From Treponema sp. (GTDB lineage: Bacteria > Spirochaetota > Spirochaetia > Treponematales > Treponemataceae), in contig JAILHD010000034.1 of NCBI GenBank assembly GCA_024696155.1, forward strand, positions 1 through 54,818: a stretch of 54,818 nucleotides of DNA, read 5' to 3'. Shown here piece after piece: positions 1 through 9,100 of this stretch. The translations under genes and the position numbers were made by a program. The stretch's first letter is position 1; each line of letters opens with the position of its first letter. The notes below the pieces were generated by a model. That model was not told the DNA's origin. It searched no databases and saw only the letters and a list, made by a program, of their open reading frames with translations.

Positions 1-2
1 TT

Positions 3-1076
3 ATGAAAACATCTGATTTTAACTTTGAATTACCAGAAGAACTTATTGCCCAGCATCCTAGTGGAATACGTGGGCAGGATAAACTTATGCTTTTGGATCG
101 TCAGACTGGTGAATATAAACATCTTTCTATGGATGATTTACCGGATTTAATTACCCCTGATACACTGATGATTTTTAATAATTCCCGTGTTCGTCGTGCC
201 AGAGTTTACGGAATTAAGGAAACTACAGGACGAGAATGTGAGTTTATGTTTTTGAACACAATCGACAAGGACTGCTGTATCTGGAATACAATGGTAAAAG
301 GCGCTAAAAAGCAGAAGCCTGGAATGCATTATAAATTTCCTGATGGTACTGTGGGTACAATTGTTGAGCACGCCGGTAACGCTGGAACTGAATTCCGTGC
401 CATGAAGTTTGATTTTGCAATTGATGAAGACTGGTTTGAACGTAACGGACACATTCCTCTTCCTCCATATATCAAGCGTGGTGATACAGAAGAAGATTCT
501 GAACGCTATCAGAATGTTTATGCAACTGATACAGGTTCAGCTGCCTGCCCGACAGCCGGACTTCACTTTACTGAAGAAATGCTCAAACGCCTTGCTGATA
601 AGGGAATTGACCGCGCTTTTGTAACTCTGCACGTTGGACTTGGAACCTTCCTTCCTGTGCGTGAAGACGAAATTGAAAATCACAAGATGCACGAAGAATG
701 GTATACAATTCCTTTGGAAACTGCTCAGAAAATCAATCAGGCAAAAAAAGAAGGCAGACCGATTCTTGCAGTTGGAACAACAAGTGTAAGAACCCTTGAA
801 AGTGCCGCCAAAGCAATTATTGATGCAGGTGGAAAACCTGGAGATAATGATATTTGGGTAAATGCCGGAACTTCTTCTACAAGTATTTTTATGTATCCGG
901 GCTATAAGTTTAATGTTGTAGACAAGATGTTTACAAACTTCCATACCCCGGAAAGTACATTGATTATGCTGGTAAGTGCCTTTGCAGGACGTGAGCACAT
1001 CCTAAATGCATATAATGCAGCAGTAAAAGAGAAGTATCACTTCTTTAGTTATGGCGACTGCATGCTGATCCGCTAA
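3..1076 (+). CDS. queA: S-adenosylmethionine:tRNA ribosyltransferase-isomerase
   Basis: QueA transfers and isomerises the ribosyl part of S-adenosylmethionine onto preQ1 at tRNA position 34, giving epoxyqueuosine in the cytoplasm. The 357-residue protein has the usual family length. It starts with the typical N-terminus (FNFELPEELIAQHP) and carries the family signature PTAGLHFT near residue 185, followed by LHVGLGTF and, later, the NFHTPESTLIMLVSAFAG block. The ATG is the third base of the window, so its ribosome binding site and promoter lie outside. No separate terminator is seen before the asnB promoter at 1087; the hairpin at 1123-1189 may also end queA transcripts. Confidence 0.97.
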   Translation: MKTSDFNFELPEELIAQHPSGIRGQDKLMLLDRQTGEYKHLSMDDLPDLITPDTLMIFNNSRVRRARVYGIKETTGRECEFMFLNTIDKDCCIWNTMVKGAKKQKPGMHYKFPDGTVGTIVEHAGNAGTEFRAMKFDFAIDEDWFERNGHIPLPPYIKRGDTEEDSERYQNVYATDTGSAACPTAGLHFTEEMLKRLADKGIDRAFVTLHVGLGTFLPVREDEIENHKMHEEWYTIPLETAQKINQAKKEGRPILAVGTTSVRTLESAAKAIIDAGGKPGDNDIWVNAGTSSTSIFMYPGYKFNVVDKMFTNFHTPESTLIMLVSAFAGREHILNAYNAAVKEKYHFFSYGDCMLIR

Positions 1077-1086
1077 AAGGTTCATC

Positions 1087-1115
1087 TTGTCATAAATAAC
1101 TAAAATCGGTAATAT
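1087..1115 (+). promoter_or_regulatory. Sigma70-type promoter of asnB
   Basis: TTGTCA at 1087-1092 and TAATAT at 1110-1115 are separated by exactly 17 bases. The expected start of transcription, around 1122, falls at the first base of the conserved leader hairpin. This makes the hairpin part of the asnB transcript as well as a possible queA terminator. Confidence 0.6.
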
Positions 1116-1122
1116 TAATTCA

Positions 1123-1189
1123 ACGGCAAAGAGGTCGTAGATTTTACGTTAGGATTGTCTCCTGACGGCAAATCTACGGCCTCTTTTTT
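1123..1189 (+). promoter_or_regulatory. asnB leader hairpin with T-run (shared with gltB)
   Basis: A long hairpin: arm GAGGTCGTAGATTT (1131-1144) pairs with AAATCTACGGCCTC (1170-1183), and an inner stem CGTTAGGA/TCCTGACG sits inside, followed by a run of six T. The 20-base start ACGGCAAAGAGGTCGTAGAT is identical to 6108-6127 upstream of gltB, and the closing arm and T-run are nearly identical too. Its form is that of an intrinsic terminator directly after a promoter, so transcription attenuation is the simplest reading. No known riboswitch class was recognised. Confidence 0.65.
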
Positions 1190-1210
1190 ATTTGTCTAAA
1201 ATACTAATTT

Positions 1211-1268
1211 GTAAACTCTAAAAATTGCTGCGCACTGCTCGCAATTTTTTTAACGAGTTTGCTATTAA
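1211..1268 (+). repeat. Palindromic T-tailed repeat, copy A
   Basis: Outer stem GTAAACTC/GAGTTTGC (1211-1218 with 1255-1262) encloses AAAATTGC...GCAATTTT plus T-run, and is followed by CTATTAA. It has the same layout as the copies at 1288, 39415 and 42741, with different but still pairing outer arms. Confidence 0.6.
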
Positions 1269-1287
1269 CGCTATGAAATGGAGGTGT

Positions 1288-1349
1288 GTAAAACCTAAAA
1301 AATAATTTTCTGCAGAAAATTATTTTTCTTAACGGTTTTGCTATTTTAA
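1288..1349 (+). repeat. Palindromic T-tailed repeat, copy B
   Basis: Outer stem GTAAAACC/GGTTTTGC (1288-1295 with 1334-1341). The inner stem differs from the other copies: AAAATAATTTTC pairs with GAAAATTATTTT around TGCA. The trailing CTATT runs directly into the asnB start codon, so no Shine-Dalgarno is visible in front of asnB. Confidence 0.6.
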
Positions 1350-1351
1350 TT

Positions 1352-3106
1352 ATGTGTGGCTTTGTAGGAGCATTTGATTTATCTAGTGGCGGTCAGCCTA
1401 TTGCGGAAGGTTTAAAAGAAGAGTTGCGCTCGCAGGTTCTGGAGATGTCTAAAAGAATCAGACATCGCGGACCGGATTGGAGCGGTGTTTATACTGGTGA
1501 GAATGCCATTTTGAGTCATGAACGACTTTCTATTGTTGACCCGCTTTCTGGAAAACAGCCTCTTGTAAGCGATGATGAAAAAATTATTCTTGCGGCAAAC
1601 GGCGAAATTTACAATCACAAGGAAATCAGAAGTTCTTTTGAAGGAAAATATAATTTCCGTACAGGTTCTGATTGCGAAGTTATCATTCCTTTGTACAAAA
1701 AATATCGCGAAAGCGGAAATTTTTCAGAAATGATAGAGCATCTTTCCGGTATTTTTGCCTTTGCACTTTACGATAGTGAAAATGACGTTTACCTTATTGC
1801 CCGCGACGAAATTGGAGTTATTCCACTTTATCAGGGCTGGGATAAGGCTGGCCGCTACTATGTAGCCAGCGAACTTAAAGCCCTCGAAGGCGACTGCCAG
1901 ACAATAGAAGAATTTCCTAATGGTCACTATCTTTATTCCAGGGACGAAAAAGCAACCCGCTGGTACAACCGCGCCTGGGAATCTTACGATGCTGTAAAAT
2001 CTGCCCCACGTGCCACAGACGAGCACGGCGAAGTAATCAATCCTTCGGTTATCGAAAAAGTTCGCAACGGTTTGGAAGCTGCCGTAAAAGCTCAGCTTAT
2101 GTCTGATGTTCCATACGGTGTATTACTTTCCGGAGGTCTGGACTCTTCAATCATAGCTGCCATCACACAAAAATACAGCAAAAAACGTGTTGAGTCAGAC
2201 AGCCGAGAATCTGCCTGGTGGCCACAGCTCCACTCATTTGCAGTCGGCCTTGAAGGCTCTCCAGATCTGATTGCCGCAAAAAAAGCCGCAGACTACATCG
2301 GCACTGTTCACCACGAAGTTCACTTTACAATTCAGGAAGCTCTGGACGCCCTGCCTGACGTAATCTACCACATCGAAACTTACGATATCACAACTGTCCG
2401 AGCCTCAACTCCAATGTACCTGCTTGCCCGAGTAATTAAATCTATGGGAATTAAGATGGTTTTGAGCGGCGAGGGCAGTGACGAGCTTTTCGGCGGTTAC
2501 CTCTACTTCCATAAAGCTCCAAATGCTCAGGAATTTCACGAGGAACTCGTTCGCAAAATGAGCAAGCTTCACCTTTACGACTGCCTCCGTGCCAACAAAT
2601 CCCTTATGGCTTGGGGCGTAGAAGGCCGCGTTCCTTTCCTTGATAAAGATTTCATCGATATTGCAATGGGACTAAATCCGAGCGACAAAATGAACATTAA
2701 ACTGCCGGATGGCAAACAGCGCATGGAAAAATGGATTCTCCGCAAAGCCTTTGAAGATATGCTTCCTGAAAACATCTGCTGGCGCCAGAAGGAACAGTTC
2801 TCTGACGGTGTAGGCTACAACTGGATTGATACTCTTAAAAAGATGACAGAAGAGAAGGTAAGTGACGCAGAATTTGCCCGCCGCGAAAACCGATTCCCTG
2901 TAAATCCTCCAAAAACAAAGGAAGAATACTACTACCGCGAAATTTACAGCCGCCTTTTCCCAAGCGATTCAGCTGCCCGTTGTGTTCCGCATGAAGCTGG
3001 AGTTGCCTGTTCAACTGCAAAAGCTCTTGAGTGGGATGCTGCATGGAAGAACATGGATGAACCTAGTGGGCGTGCGATTGCTGGTGTTCACGACAAGGCA
3101 TACTAA
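1352..3106 (+). CDS. asnB: Asparagine synthetase B, glutamine-hydrolysing
   Basis: Makes asparagine from aspartate, ATP and glutamine-derived ammonia. The start is fixed by Met-Cys-Gly-Phe: Cys2 becomes the N-terminal nucleophile of the class II glutaminase domain (about residues 2-190). The synthetase domain carries the ATP pyrophosphatase loop LLSGGLDSS near residue 260 and the conserved SGEGSDELFGGY. At 584 residues it is slightly longer than E. coli AsnB and complete. No clear ribosome binding site precedes the ATG; two palindromic repeats fill the leader instead. The promoter-hairpin unit at 1087-1189 is shared in sequence with the gltB leader, which suggests common control of glutamine-consuming enzymes. 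Confidence 0.97.
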   Translation: MCGFVGAFDLSSGGQPIAEGLKEELRSQVLEMSKRIRHRGPDWSGVYTGENAILSHERLSIVDPLSGKQPLVSDDEKIILAANGEIYNHKEIRSSFEGKYNFRTGSDCEVIIPLYKKYRESGNFSEMIEHLSGIFAFALYDSENDVYLIARDEIGVIPLYQGWDKAGRYYVASELKALEGDCQTIEEFPNGHYLYSRDEKATRWYNRAWESYDAVKSAPRATDEHGEVINPSVIEKVRNGLEAAVKAQLMSDVPYGVLLSGGLDSSIIAAITQKYSKKRVESDSRESAWWPQLHSFAVGLEGSPDLIAAKKAADYIGTVHHEVHFTIQEALDALPDVIYHIETYDITTVRASTPMYLLARVIKSMGIKMVLSGEGSDELFGGYLYFHKAPNAQEFHEELVRKMSKLHLYDCLRANKSLMAWGVEGRVPFLDKDFIDIAMGLNPSDKMNIKLPDGKQRMEKWILRKAFEDMLPENICWRQKEQFSDGVGYNWIDTLKKMTEEKVSDAEFARRENRFPVNPPKTKEEYYYREIYSRLFPSDSAARCVPHEAGVACSTAKALEWDAAWKNMDEPSGRAIAGVHDKAY

Positions 3107-3125
3107 TTTAGGAAGATTAAACTAA

Positions 3126-3157
3126 AAAAGGCGAGCTGGTATTACAACTCGCCTTTT
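3126..3157. terminator. Bidirectional terminator between asnB and metY
   Basis: Stem AAAAGGCGAG/CTCGCCTTTT with a 12-base loop, A-rich on the left and T-rich on the right. It lies between two convergent genes, so it can end both asnB and metY transcripts. Confidence 0.85.
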
Positions 3158-3188
3158 GATTTTTTATTTTATTTTTTGATTTTTAATT

Positions 3189-4472
3189 CTATTTTAATGC
3201 TGCAAAACCGTTTTCAAGATCAGCAATGATGTCATCAATGTGCTCAGTACCAATTGAAAGACGGATTGTGTTCTGTGCAATTCCCTGGTCAGCGAGTTCC
3301 TCGTCATTGAGCTGCGAGTGAGTTGTGCTTGCCGGGTGAATTACAAGCGATTTTACATCGGCAACGTTTGCAAGAAGACTGAAAATCTTGAGGTTATCAA
3401 TGAATTTCCATGCTTCTTCGCGGCCGCCCTTGATGTTGAAGGTGAAAATACTTGCACCGCCGTTAGGGAAGTATTTTTCGTAAAGTTTGTGATCCGGATG
3501 GTCTTTCAAAGAAGGATGATTTACCTTTTCTACCAACGGATGCTTGCTAAGGAATTCAACAACCTTCTTTGTGTTTTCTGCGTGACGGTCGAGGCGGAGG
3601 CTCAAAGTTTCAACTCCCTGCAAAAGAAGGAATGCGTTGAATGGGCTGATTGTTGCACCTGTATCGCGGAGCAAAATAGCGCGGATGTATGTAACGAATG
3701 CTGCAGGACCAACTGCATCTGCAAAACTTACGCCGTGGTAGCTTGGGTTAGGAGCTGCAATCTGAGGGTAGTTTCCGCTCTTTTTCCAGTCAAACTTACC
3801 GCTTTCTACTATAATACCGCCCAAAGTTGTTCCGTGACCGCCGATGAACTTTGTAGCAGAGTGAACAACGATGTCTGCTCCGTGCTCAAACGGACGGATA
3901 AGGTAAGGTGTTCCGAATGTGTTATCAACTACAACAGGAAGACCGTGTTTGTGAGCGATTTCTGAAATTGCATCGATATCAGGAATATCTGAGTTTGGAT
4001 TTCCCAAAGTTTCAAGATAGATTGCGCGTGTATTTTCTTTGATTGCGCCTTCAAGTTCTTTAAGGTTGTGAGCATCAACAAAAGTTGTTGTAATTCCATA
4101 CTGTGGAAGTGTGTGTGCAAGAAGGTTGTAGCTTCCGCCGTAAATTGTTTTCTGAGCAACAATGTGGCCGCCGTTAGCAGCAAGTGCTTCGATTGTATAA
4201 GTGATGGCTGCAGCACCTGATGCAAGGGCAAGGGCTGCTGAACCGCCTTCAAGAGCGGCAACACGTTTTTCAAGAACGTCCTGTGTTGAGTTTGTAAGGC
4301 GTCCGTAAATGTTTCCTGCATCTGCAAGACCAAAGCGGTCTGCTGCATGCTTTGAGTTGTGGAAAACATACGAAGTTGTCTGATAGATTGGAACTGCGCG
4401 AGCGTCTGTTGCAGGATCTGCGCTTTCCTGTCCTACGTGTAACTGTAAAGTTTCGAATTTGTAATTAGCCAT
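3189..4472 (-). CDS. metY: O-acetylhomoserine aminocarboxypropyltransferase (sulfhydrylase)
   Basis: A PLP enzyme of the Cys/Met metabolism family that condenses O-acetylhomoserine with sulfide to give homocysteine. At 427 residues it has the length typical of the O-acetylhomoserine sulfhydrylase branch, rather than the ~390 residues of cystathionine enzymes. The PLP-binding lysine lies in VVHSATKFIGGHGT (about residue 207), and YGRLTNSTQDVLEKR near the N-terminus is typical. AGGAGG stands 7 bases before the ATG. The gene lies 107 bases downstream of a MocR-type regulator on the same strand, with a promoter and two matching palindromes between them, so the regulator probably controls metY. 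A cystathionine gamma-synthase role is less likely given the length. Confidence 0.93.
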   Translation of the reverse strand: MANYKFETLQLHVGQESADPATDARAVPIYQTTSYVFHNSKHAADRFGLADAGNIYGRLTNSTQDVLEKRVAALEGGSAALALASGAAAITYTIEALAANGGHIVAQKTIYGGSYNLLAHTLPQYGITTTFVDAHNLKELEGAIKENTRAIYLETLGNPNSDIPDIDAISEIAHKHGLPVVVDNTFGTPYLIRPFEHGADIVVHSATKFIGGHGTTLGGIIVESGKFDWKKSGNYPQIAAPNPSYHGVSFADAVGPAAFVTYIRAILLRDTGATISPFNAFLLLQGVETLSLRLDRHAENTKKVVEFLSKHPLVEKVNHPSLKDHPDHKLYEKYFPNGGASIFTFNIKGGREEAWKFIDNLKIFSLLANVADVKSLVIHPASTTHSQLNDEELADQGIAQNTIRLSIGTEHIDDIIADLENGFAALK

Positions 4473-4510
4473 AATGTTGCCTCCTGTTTTTATTTTCTTT
4501 TAATTTGCTA

Positions 4511-4577
4511 CCTACTAGGTTAGTAGGATTTACTTTATGACTTAGTTATACAGGATATAACCTACTAGGTCAATAGG
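4511..4577 (-). promoter_or_regulatory. metY promoter with two operator palindromes
   Basis: On the minus strand TTGACC (4573-4568), 17 bases, TATAAC (4550-4545) forms a promoter for metY. Two copies of a 17-base dyad overlap it: CCTATTGACCTAGTAGG (4577-4561), which contains the -35, and CCTACTAACCTAGTAGG (4527-4511), downstream of the likely start. Both fit CCTACTA-N3-TAGTAGG and their centres are 50 bp apart. The neighbouring MocR-type protein is the obvious candidate ligand-responsive binder. Confidence 0.65.
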
Positions 4578-4579
4578 TA

Positions 4580-5989
4580 TTATAAAATTTCTTTGATTTT
4601 TTTCATTATTTTGTCGAGTTTATTTATATCAATGCTCGAATAATTCAAAATAAACTGATGCTTGTCTTGTCGCTCTTCGCCCATTTCAAAATCTGTGATT
4701 GAACTTATAAGAATTTTATTTTCTTTTAAGCGTTCTTTAAATTCCTGATCGCTGAGCTTTGTGTTGAACTCAAGAATAAAATGAAGACCTGAATTATTTT
4801 CTATAATTCTGCATTCGTTTTCTGAAAAATGTCGTTTTATCAGTTCAATTATTCTGGCGCGCTTTCGACCGTAGTGAAGGCGCATTCGGTTTATGTGCTT
4901 TTCAAAAAATCCCTGACTTATAAAGGCTGCCAGTGTGTACTGCTCAAATGTAGAAACGGTGCATGAATAAAAAGAAAGTTTTTTATAAAAATCCTGCGCA
5001 AGTTTTTCTGGCAAAATCATATAGCTGATTCGGATTGTAGAGGTAAGCGATTTCGAAAAAGTATTCATATAAATAACTTTTCCAAATACGTCCATACTGA
5101 ATAGAGGAGGAACAGGTTTTCCTTTCTGCCGGAATTCGCTGTCGTAATCATCTTCTATAATATAATTTGCTTCGCTTTCGTTAGACCAGGCAAGCATCTC
5201 ATAGCGACGGCTTGCAAGCATACAGATTCCTGTTGGAAAGTGATGGGTAGGGCTTATATGTGCAACCTGCCCGCCTGCAGCACGAAGTTTTTCAACAGAA
5301 AGTCCCTGTTCATCCATTTCTACAGGAATACAGGTGGCGTTGTTGTTTTCGTAAATTTTTTTAAGTTTTTTATAGCCTGGATTTTCTATGCAGTAGTTTT
5401 TGTCGTTTCCTAAAAGTTTAATCAAAAGTCCGTAAAGATATTCGGTTCCTGCTCCAACTATAATCTGGTCGGGATTTACGCTCATTCCGCGGAAAGATTC
5501 CAGATGATTTGCAATTGCTTCTCTAAGTTCTTGAACGCCGCTACACGGAGAAACTTCCAGAAGTTCCTTTTCTTTTTGAGAGATTGTTTCTCTTAAGATT
5601 TTTGCCCAGATTGAAAACGGAAAGTTTGTTTTTTCAATTCGATTTGAAGAAAAGTCAAAATAATCCTCGTTTTTTTCAGCTGGTTCCGGCGGTAAAAGAT
5701 TTTTGTAAGCAGCTTTTGGAACTGATTTTGTTTTAATGCGGACAATGTTTTCTATTTCTGAAACAAAATATCCGCGCTTTGGCAGGGAATAAATATAGCC
5801 TTCACTCATCAGCTGGTCGTAAGCGCCTTCTACAGAAATAATGCTTATTCCAAGATTTCTTGCAAGTGAGCGTTTTGAAGGCAGTTTTTCGTTTGCCTTC
5901 AACTTTCCCGTCTGAATATCTTCCAGAATAAACTGATAAAGCGTTTTATAAATCGGACCATTTGATTCTGACAGATTGTAGCTTAACAT
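4580..5989 (-). CDS. MocR-family regulator (GntR winged helix fused to aminotransferase fold)
   Basis: A 469-residue fusion of an N-terminal GntR-type winged helix (about residues 10-80, with LPSKRSLARNLGIS and GYIYSLPKRGYFV) and a class I aminotransferase-like domain with the PLP-lysine context FSKSLTSTIRISY near residue 310. Such proteins act as PLP-sensing transcription factors, usually on PLP or amino-acid genes. A weak AAAGGGA stands before the ATG. It is divergent from gltB and lies directly upstream of metY, with the dyads at 4511-4577 as likely targets. Which effector it senses cannot be read from sequence; a sulfur amino-acid intermediate is an inference from position. Confidence 0.9.
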   Translation of the reverse strand: MLSYNLSESNGPIYKTLYQFILEDIQTGKLKANEKLPSKRSLARNLGISIISVEGAYDQLMSEGYIYSLPKRGYFVSEIENIVRIKTKSVPKAAYKNLLPPEPAEKNEDYFDFSSNRIEKTNFPFSIWAKILRETISQKEKELLEVSPCSGVQELREAIANHLESFRGMSVNPDQIIVGAGTEYLYGLLIKLLGNDKNYCIENPGYKKLKKIYENNNATCIPVEMDEQGLSVEKLRAAGGQVAHISPTHHFPTGICMLASRRYEMLAWSNESEANYIIEDDYDSEFRQKGKPVPPLFSMDVFGKVIYMNTFSKSLTSTIRISYMILPEKLAQDFYKKLSFYSCTVSTFEQYTLAAFISQGFFEKHINRMRLHYGRKRARIIELIKRHFSENECRIIENNSGLHFILEFNTKLSDQEFKERLKENKILISSITDFEMGEERQDKHQFILNYSSIDINKLDKIMKKIKEIL

Positions 5990-6066
5990 TTTTTCCCTTT
6001 GAAAATCTTTATATCACATTTTTAAGGTGGTGGAAACAGTTTTAATAAGTCAATTTTCAAAAATAC

Positions 6067-6096
6067 TTGACTTATTCTAAAGTAATTCAGTATTAT
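6067..6096 (+). promoter_or_regulatory. Sigma70-type promoter of gltB
   Basis: TTGACT (6067-6072), 18 bases, TATTAT (6091-6096). The predicted start near 6103 lies only a few bases before the conserved leader hairpin, which therefore sits within the gltB transcript. The gene upstream is transcribed the other way. Confidence 0.6.
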
Positions 6097-6107
6097 TTAA
6101 GAAAATT

Positions 6108-6181
6108 ACGGCAAAGAGGTCGTAGATAATAGTCTTAGGGAAAATTTGTCCCTGGGGGTATTATCTACGACCTCTTTTTTT
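6108..6181 (+). promoter_or_regulatory. gltB leader hairpin with T-run (shared with asnB)
   Basis: GAGGTCGTAGATAATA (6116-6131) pairs perfectly with TATTATCTACGACCTC (6159-6174), with an inner AGGGA/TCCCT stem, and seven T follow. The ribosome binding site GAGG begins five bases later and the gltB ATG is at 6196. Because the upstream gene is divergent, this terminator-like structure cannot be ending any other gene, so it must act on gltB transcription itself. Confidence 0.75.
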
Positions 6182-6195
6182 ATTTGAGGTAAAGA

Positions 6196-9100
6196 ATGAA
6201 GACACTGTATGAACCATCGTTTGAGCATGACGCCTGCGGTATTGGGGCTGTTGTGAATATTGACGGAAGCAAGTCGCATAAAATTGTAGATAATGCGCTG
6301 AGCATTGTTGAAAAACTTGAACACCGTGCGGGTAAAGACGCCAGCGGAAAAACTGGTGATGGTGTTGGAATACTTTTACAGATTAGCCATGACTTTTTTA
6401 AGAAAGCTGCTGCAGATTTTGTAGGAAATCTTGGTGAACGTGATTACGGTATTGCTCAGATTTTCTTTCCTGGAAATGAAGATGAATGCAACTCAGAAAA
6501 AACTGATTTTGAAAAGGCTGTAAAAGAGGGTGGCTTAAAACTTCTTGGCTGGCGTCAGGTTCCTGTAGACGCTGCCGTTCTTGGACAAAAAGCCCGTGAC
6601 TGTATGCCAAATATCAGGCAGGCTTTTATTGCCCGTCCAGAAAAATGCGAAAAAGGTCTTGAATTTGATAAACTTCTTTATAAGGTACGTCTTTCTTTTG
6701 AAAAAAAAGATAATCACAAAACATACATCTGTTCATTTAGCAGCCGAACAATTGTTTACAAGGGAATGTTCCTAGTTCACGAGCTCAGAACCTTCTACAA
6801 AGATTTGCAGTCACCTGAATATGTTTCGGCACTTGCACTTGTTCACTCACGCTTTTCTACAAACACAAATCCAAGCTGGCAGCGTGCTCATCCAAACCGC
6901 TTTATAGCTCATAACGGAGAAATCAATACAATCCGCGGAAATGTAGACCGAATGCTTGCCCGCGACGGCGAAGTTGATACAACTGGTTCTGACTCTGCAA
7001 TGCTGGACAATACTCTTGAATATTTTGTAATGAACGGAATGCCTCTTCCTCTTGCAGTTATGATTTGTATTCCAGAGCCTTGGAAGCATGATGATAGTCT
7101 TAGTCAGGAAAAACGGGATTTCTATCACTATTGGGCAACAATGATGGAACCTTGGGACGGTCCTGCTGCAATTCTCTACAGCGATGGTGATGTTCTTGGT
7201 GCCACTTTGGACCGCAACGGTCTTCGCCCAAGCCGTTATTTTATTACAAAAGACAATATGCTGGTTCTTTCTAGTGAAGTTGGTGTTCTTGATATTCCTG
7301 AAAGCCAGATTGTAGAAAAATCACGCCTTATGCCTGGACGCATGCTTCTTGTTGATACAACACAGAAACGACTTATTACAGATAAGGAGCTTAAAGAAAC
7401 TTACGCCACAAAAAATCCTTATGGCGAATGGCTGGATCTGAATCTTACTCATCTTGCAGACCTTAAAATTCCTAATAAAAAAATCCCTGTAAGTACACAG
7501 GAAGAGCGAAATCGTCTTTACCGTGCCTTTGCATGGAACTACGAAGACCTTAACGAAATGGTTCTTCCAATGGCTCGTAACGGCGTGGAGCCTACAGGTG
7601 CAATGGGTGTTGATACACCGCTTGCCTGTCTTTCAGACAAGCATCCTCCTCTTTACAGCTATTTTAAGCAGCTTTTTGCTCAGGTTACAAACCCTCCAAT
7701 CGATAGTCTTCGCGAAAAAATTGTAACAGATACAACAGTTTATGTTGGTACAGACGGTGACCTTCTTCATACAAAAGGTTCAAACTGCCGTGTGCTCGAA
7801 ATTAACAATCCGATTTTGACGGGAACTGACCTTGTAAAAATTGCCGCATTGAATCAGCCTGGTTTACGTGCTACAACTCTTTCGCTTTTGATGGATATGG
7901 AAAAGCTTAATCTTGAATCTGCTTTGGAAAATCTCTTTAAGCAGATTGATGCTGTTTACTCTGAAGGCTACAATATTATTATCCTTAGCGATCGTGGAGT
8001 TGACGAAAAGCATGCTGCAATTCCATCTCTGCTTGCTGTAAGTGCCGTTGAGCAGTATCTTATCCGCACAAAAAAGCGTACAAAGATTTCTATTATCCTT
8101 GAAAGTGCTGAAGTGCGTGATGTTCATCAGGCTGCAATGTGTATGGGTTATGGTGCCCGTGCAATTAATCCTTACCTTGCACATGAATCAATCGCAGAAC
8201 TTATTGATCAGAAACTTCTGGACAAGGATTATCACACTGCAATTGACGATTATAATAAGGCAATTATCGGCGGTATTGTAAAAATCGCTGCAAAAATGGG
8301 AATTTCTGCCGTTCAGTCTTATCAATCTGCCCAAATTTTTGAAGCAGTTGGTATTGCTCAGGACGTTGTCGAAAAGTACTTTACAAATACAGTCAGCCGC
8401 GTTGGTGGTATTGGTCTAAAAGAAATAGAAGAAGATATTCTATATCATCATAAACAGGCCTGGAATGATATGGGACTTACAGTTAATACTCACCTTGACA
8501 GTGTGGGCTTTCATAAGTTCCGCCGCGGTCCTAATGCAGAAGATCATCTTTATAATCCAGAAACTATTATTGCCCTTCAGGAGGCAACCCGTAACGGTGA
8601 CTACTCTCGCTTTAAGGAATATACAGCCCTTGTTGATGATAATTCCCGCCCTCACACTCTGCGTGCAATGCTTGATTTTGATTTTGAAAAAGCCGGAAAG
8701 GGCATTTCAATTGACGAAGTTGAAGGCGTAGATTCAATCGTACAGCGCTTTAAGACAGGTGCCATGTCTTATGGTTCAATTTCTGAAGAAGCTCATAAGT
8801 GTATGGCTGCCGCAATGAATCACCTTCACGGAAAATCAAACTCTGGTGAAGGTGGAGAAAAGCCTGAGCGTCTTGGAACGGAATATAACTCTGCAATCAA
8901 GCAGGTTGCTTCCGGCCGCTTTGGTGTTACAGAAGAATATCTTTTGAGTGCCCGCGAGATTCAGATTAAAATGGCCCAGGGAGCAAAGCCTGGTGAAGGA
9001 GGCCACTTACCTGGCAAAAAAGTTTACCCTTGGATTGCAAAAACACGTTATGCAACTCCAGGTGTATCTTTGATTTCGCCACCACCTCACCACGATATTT

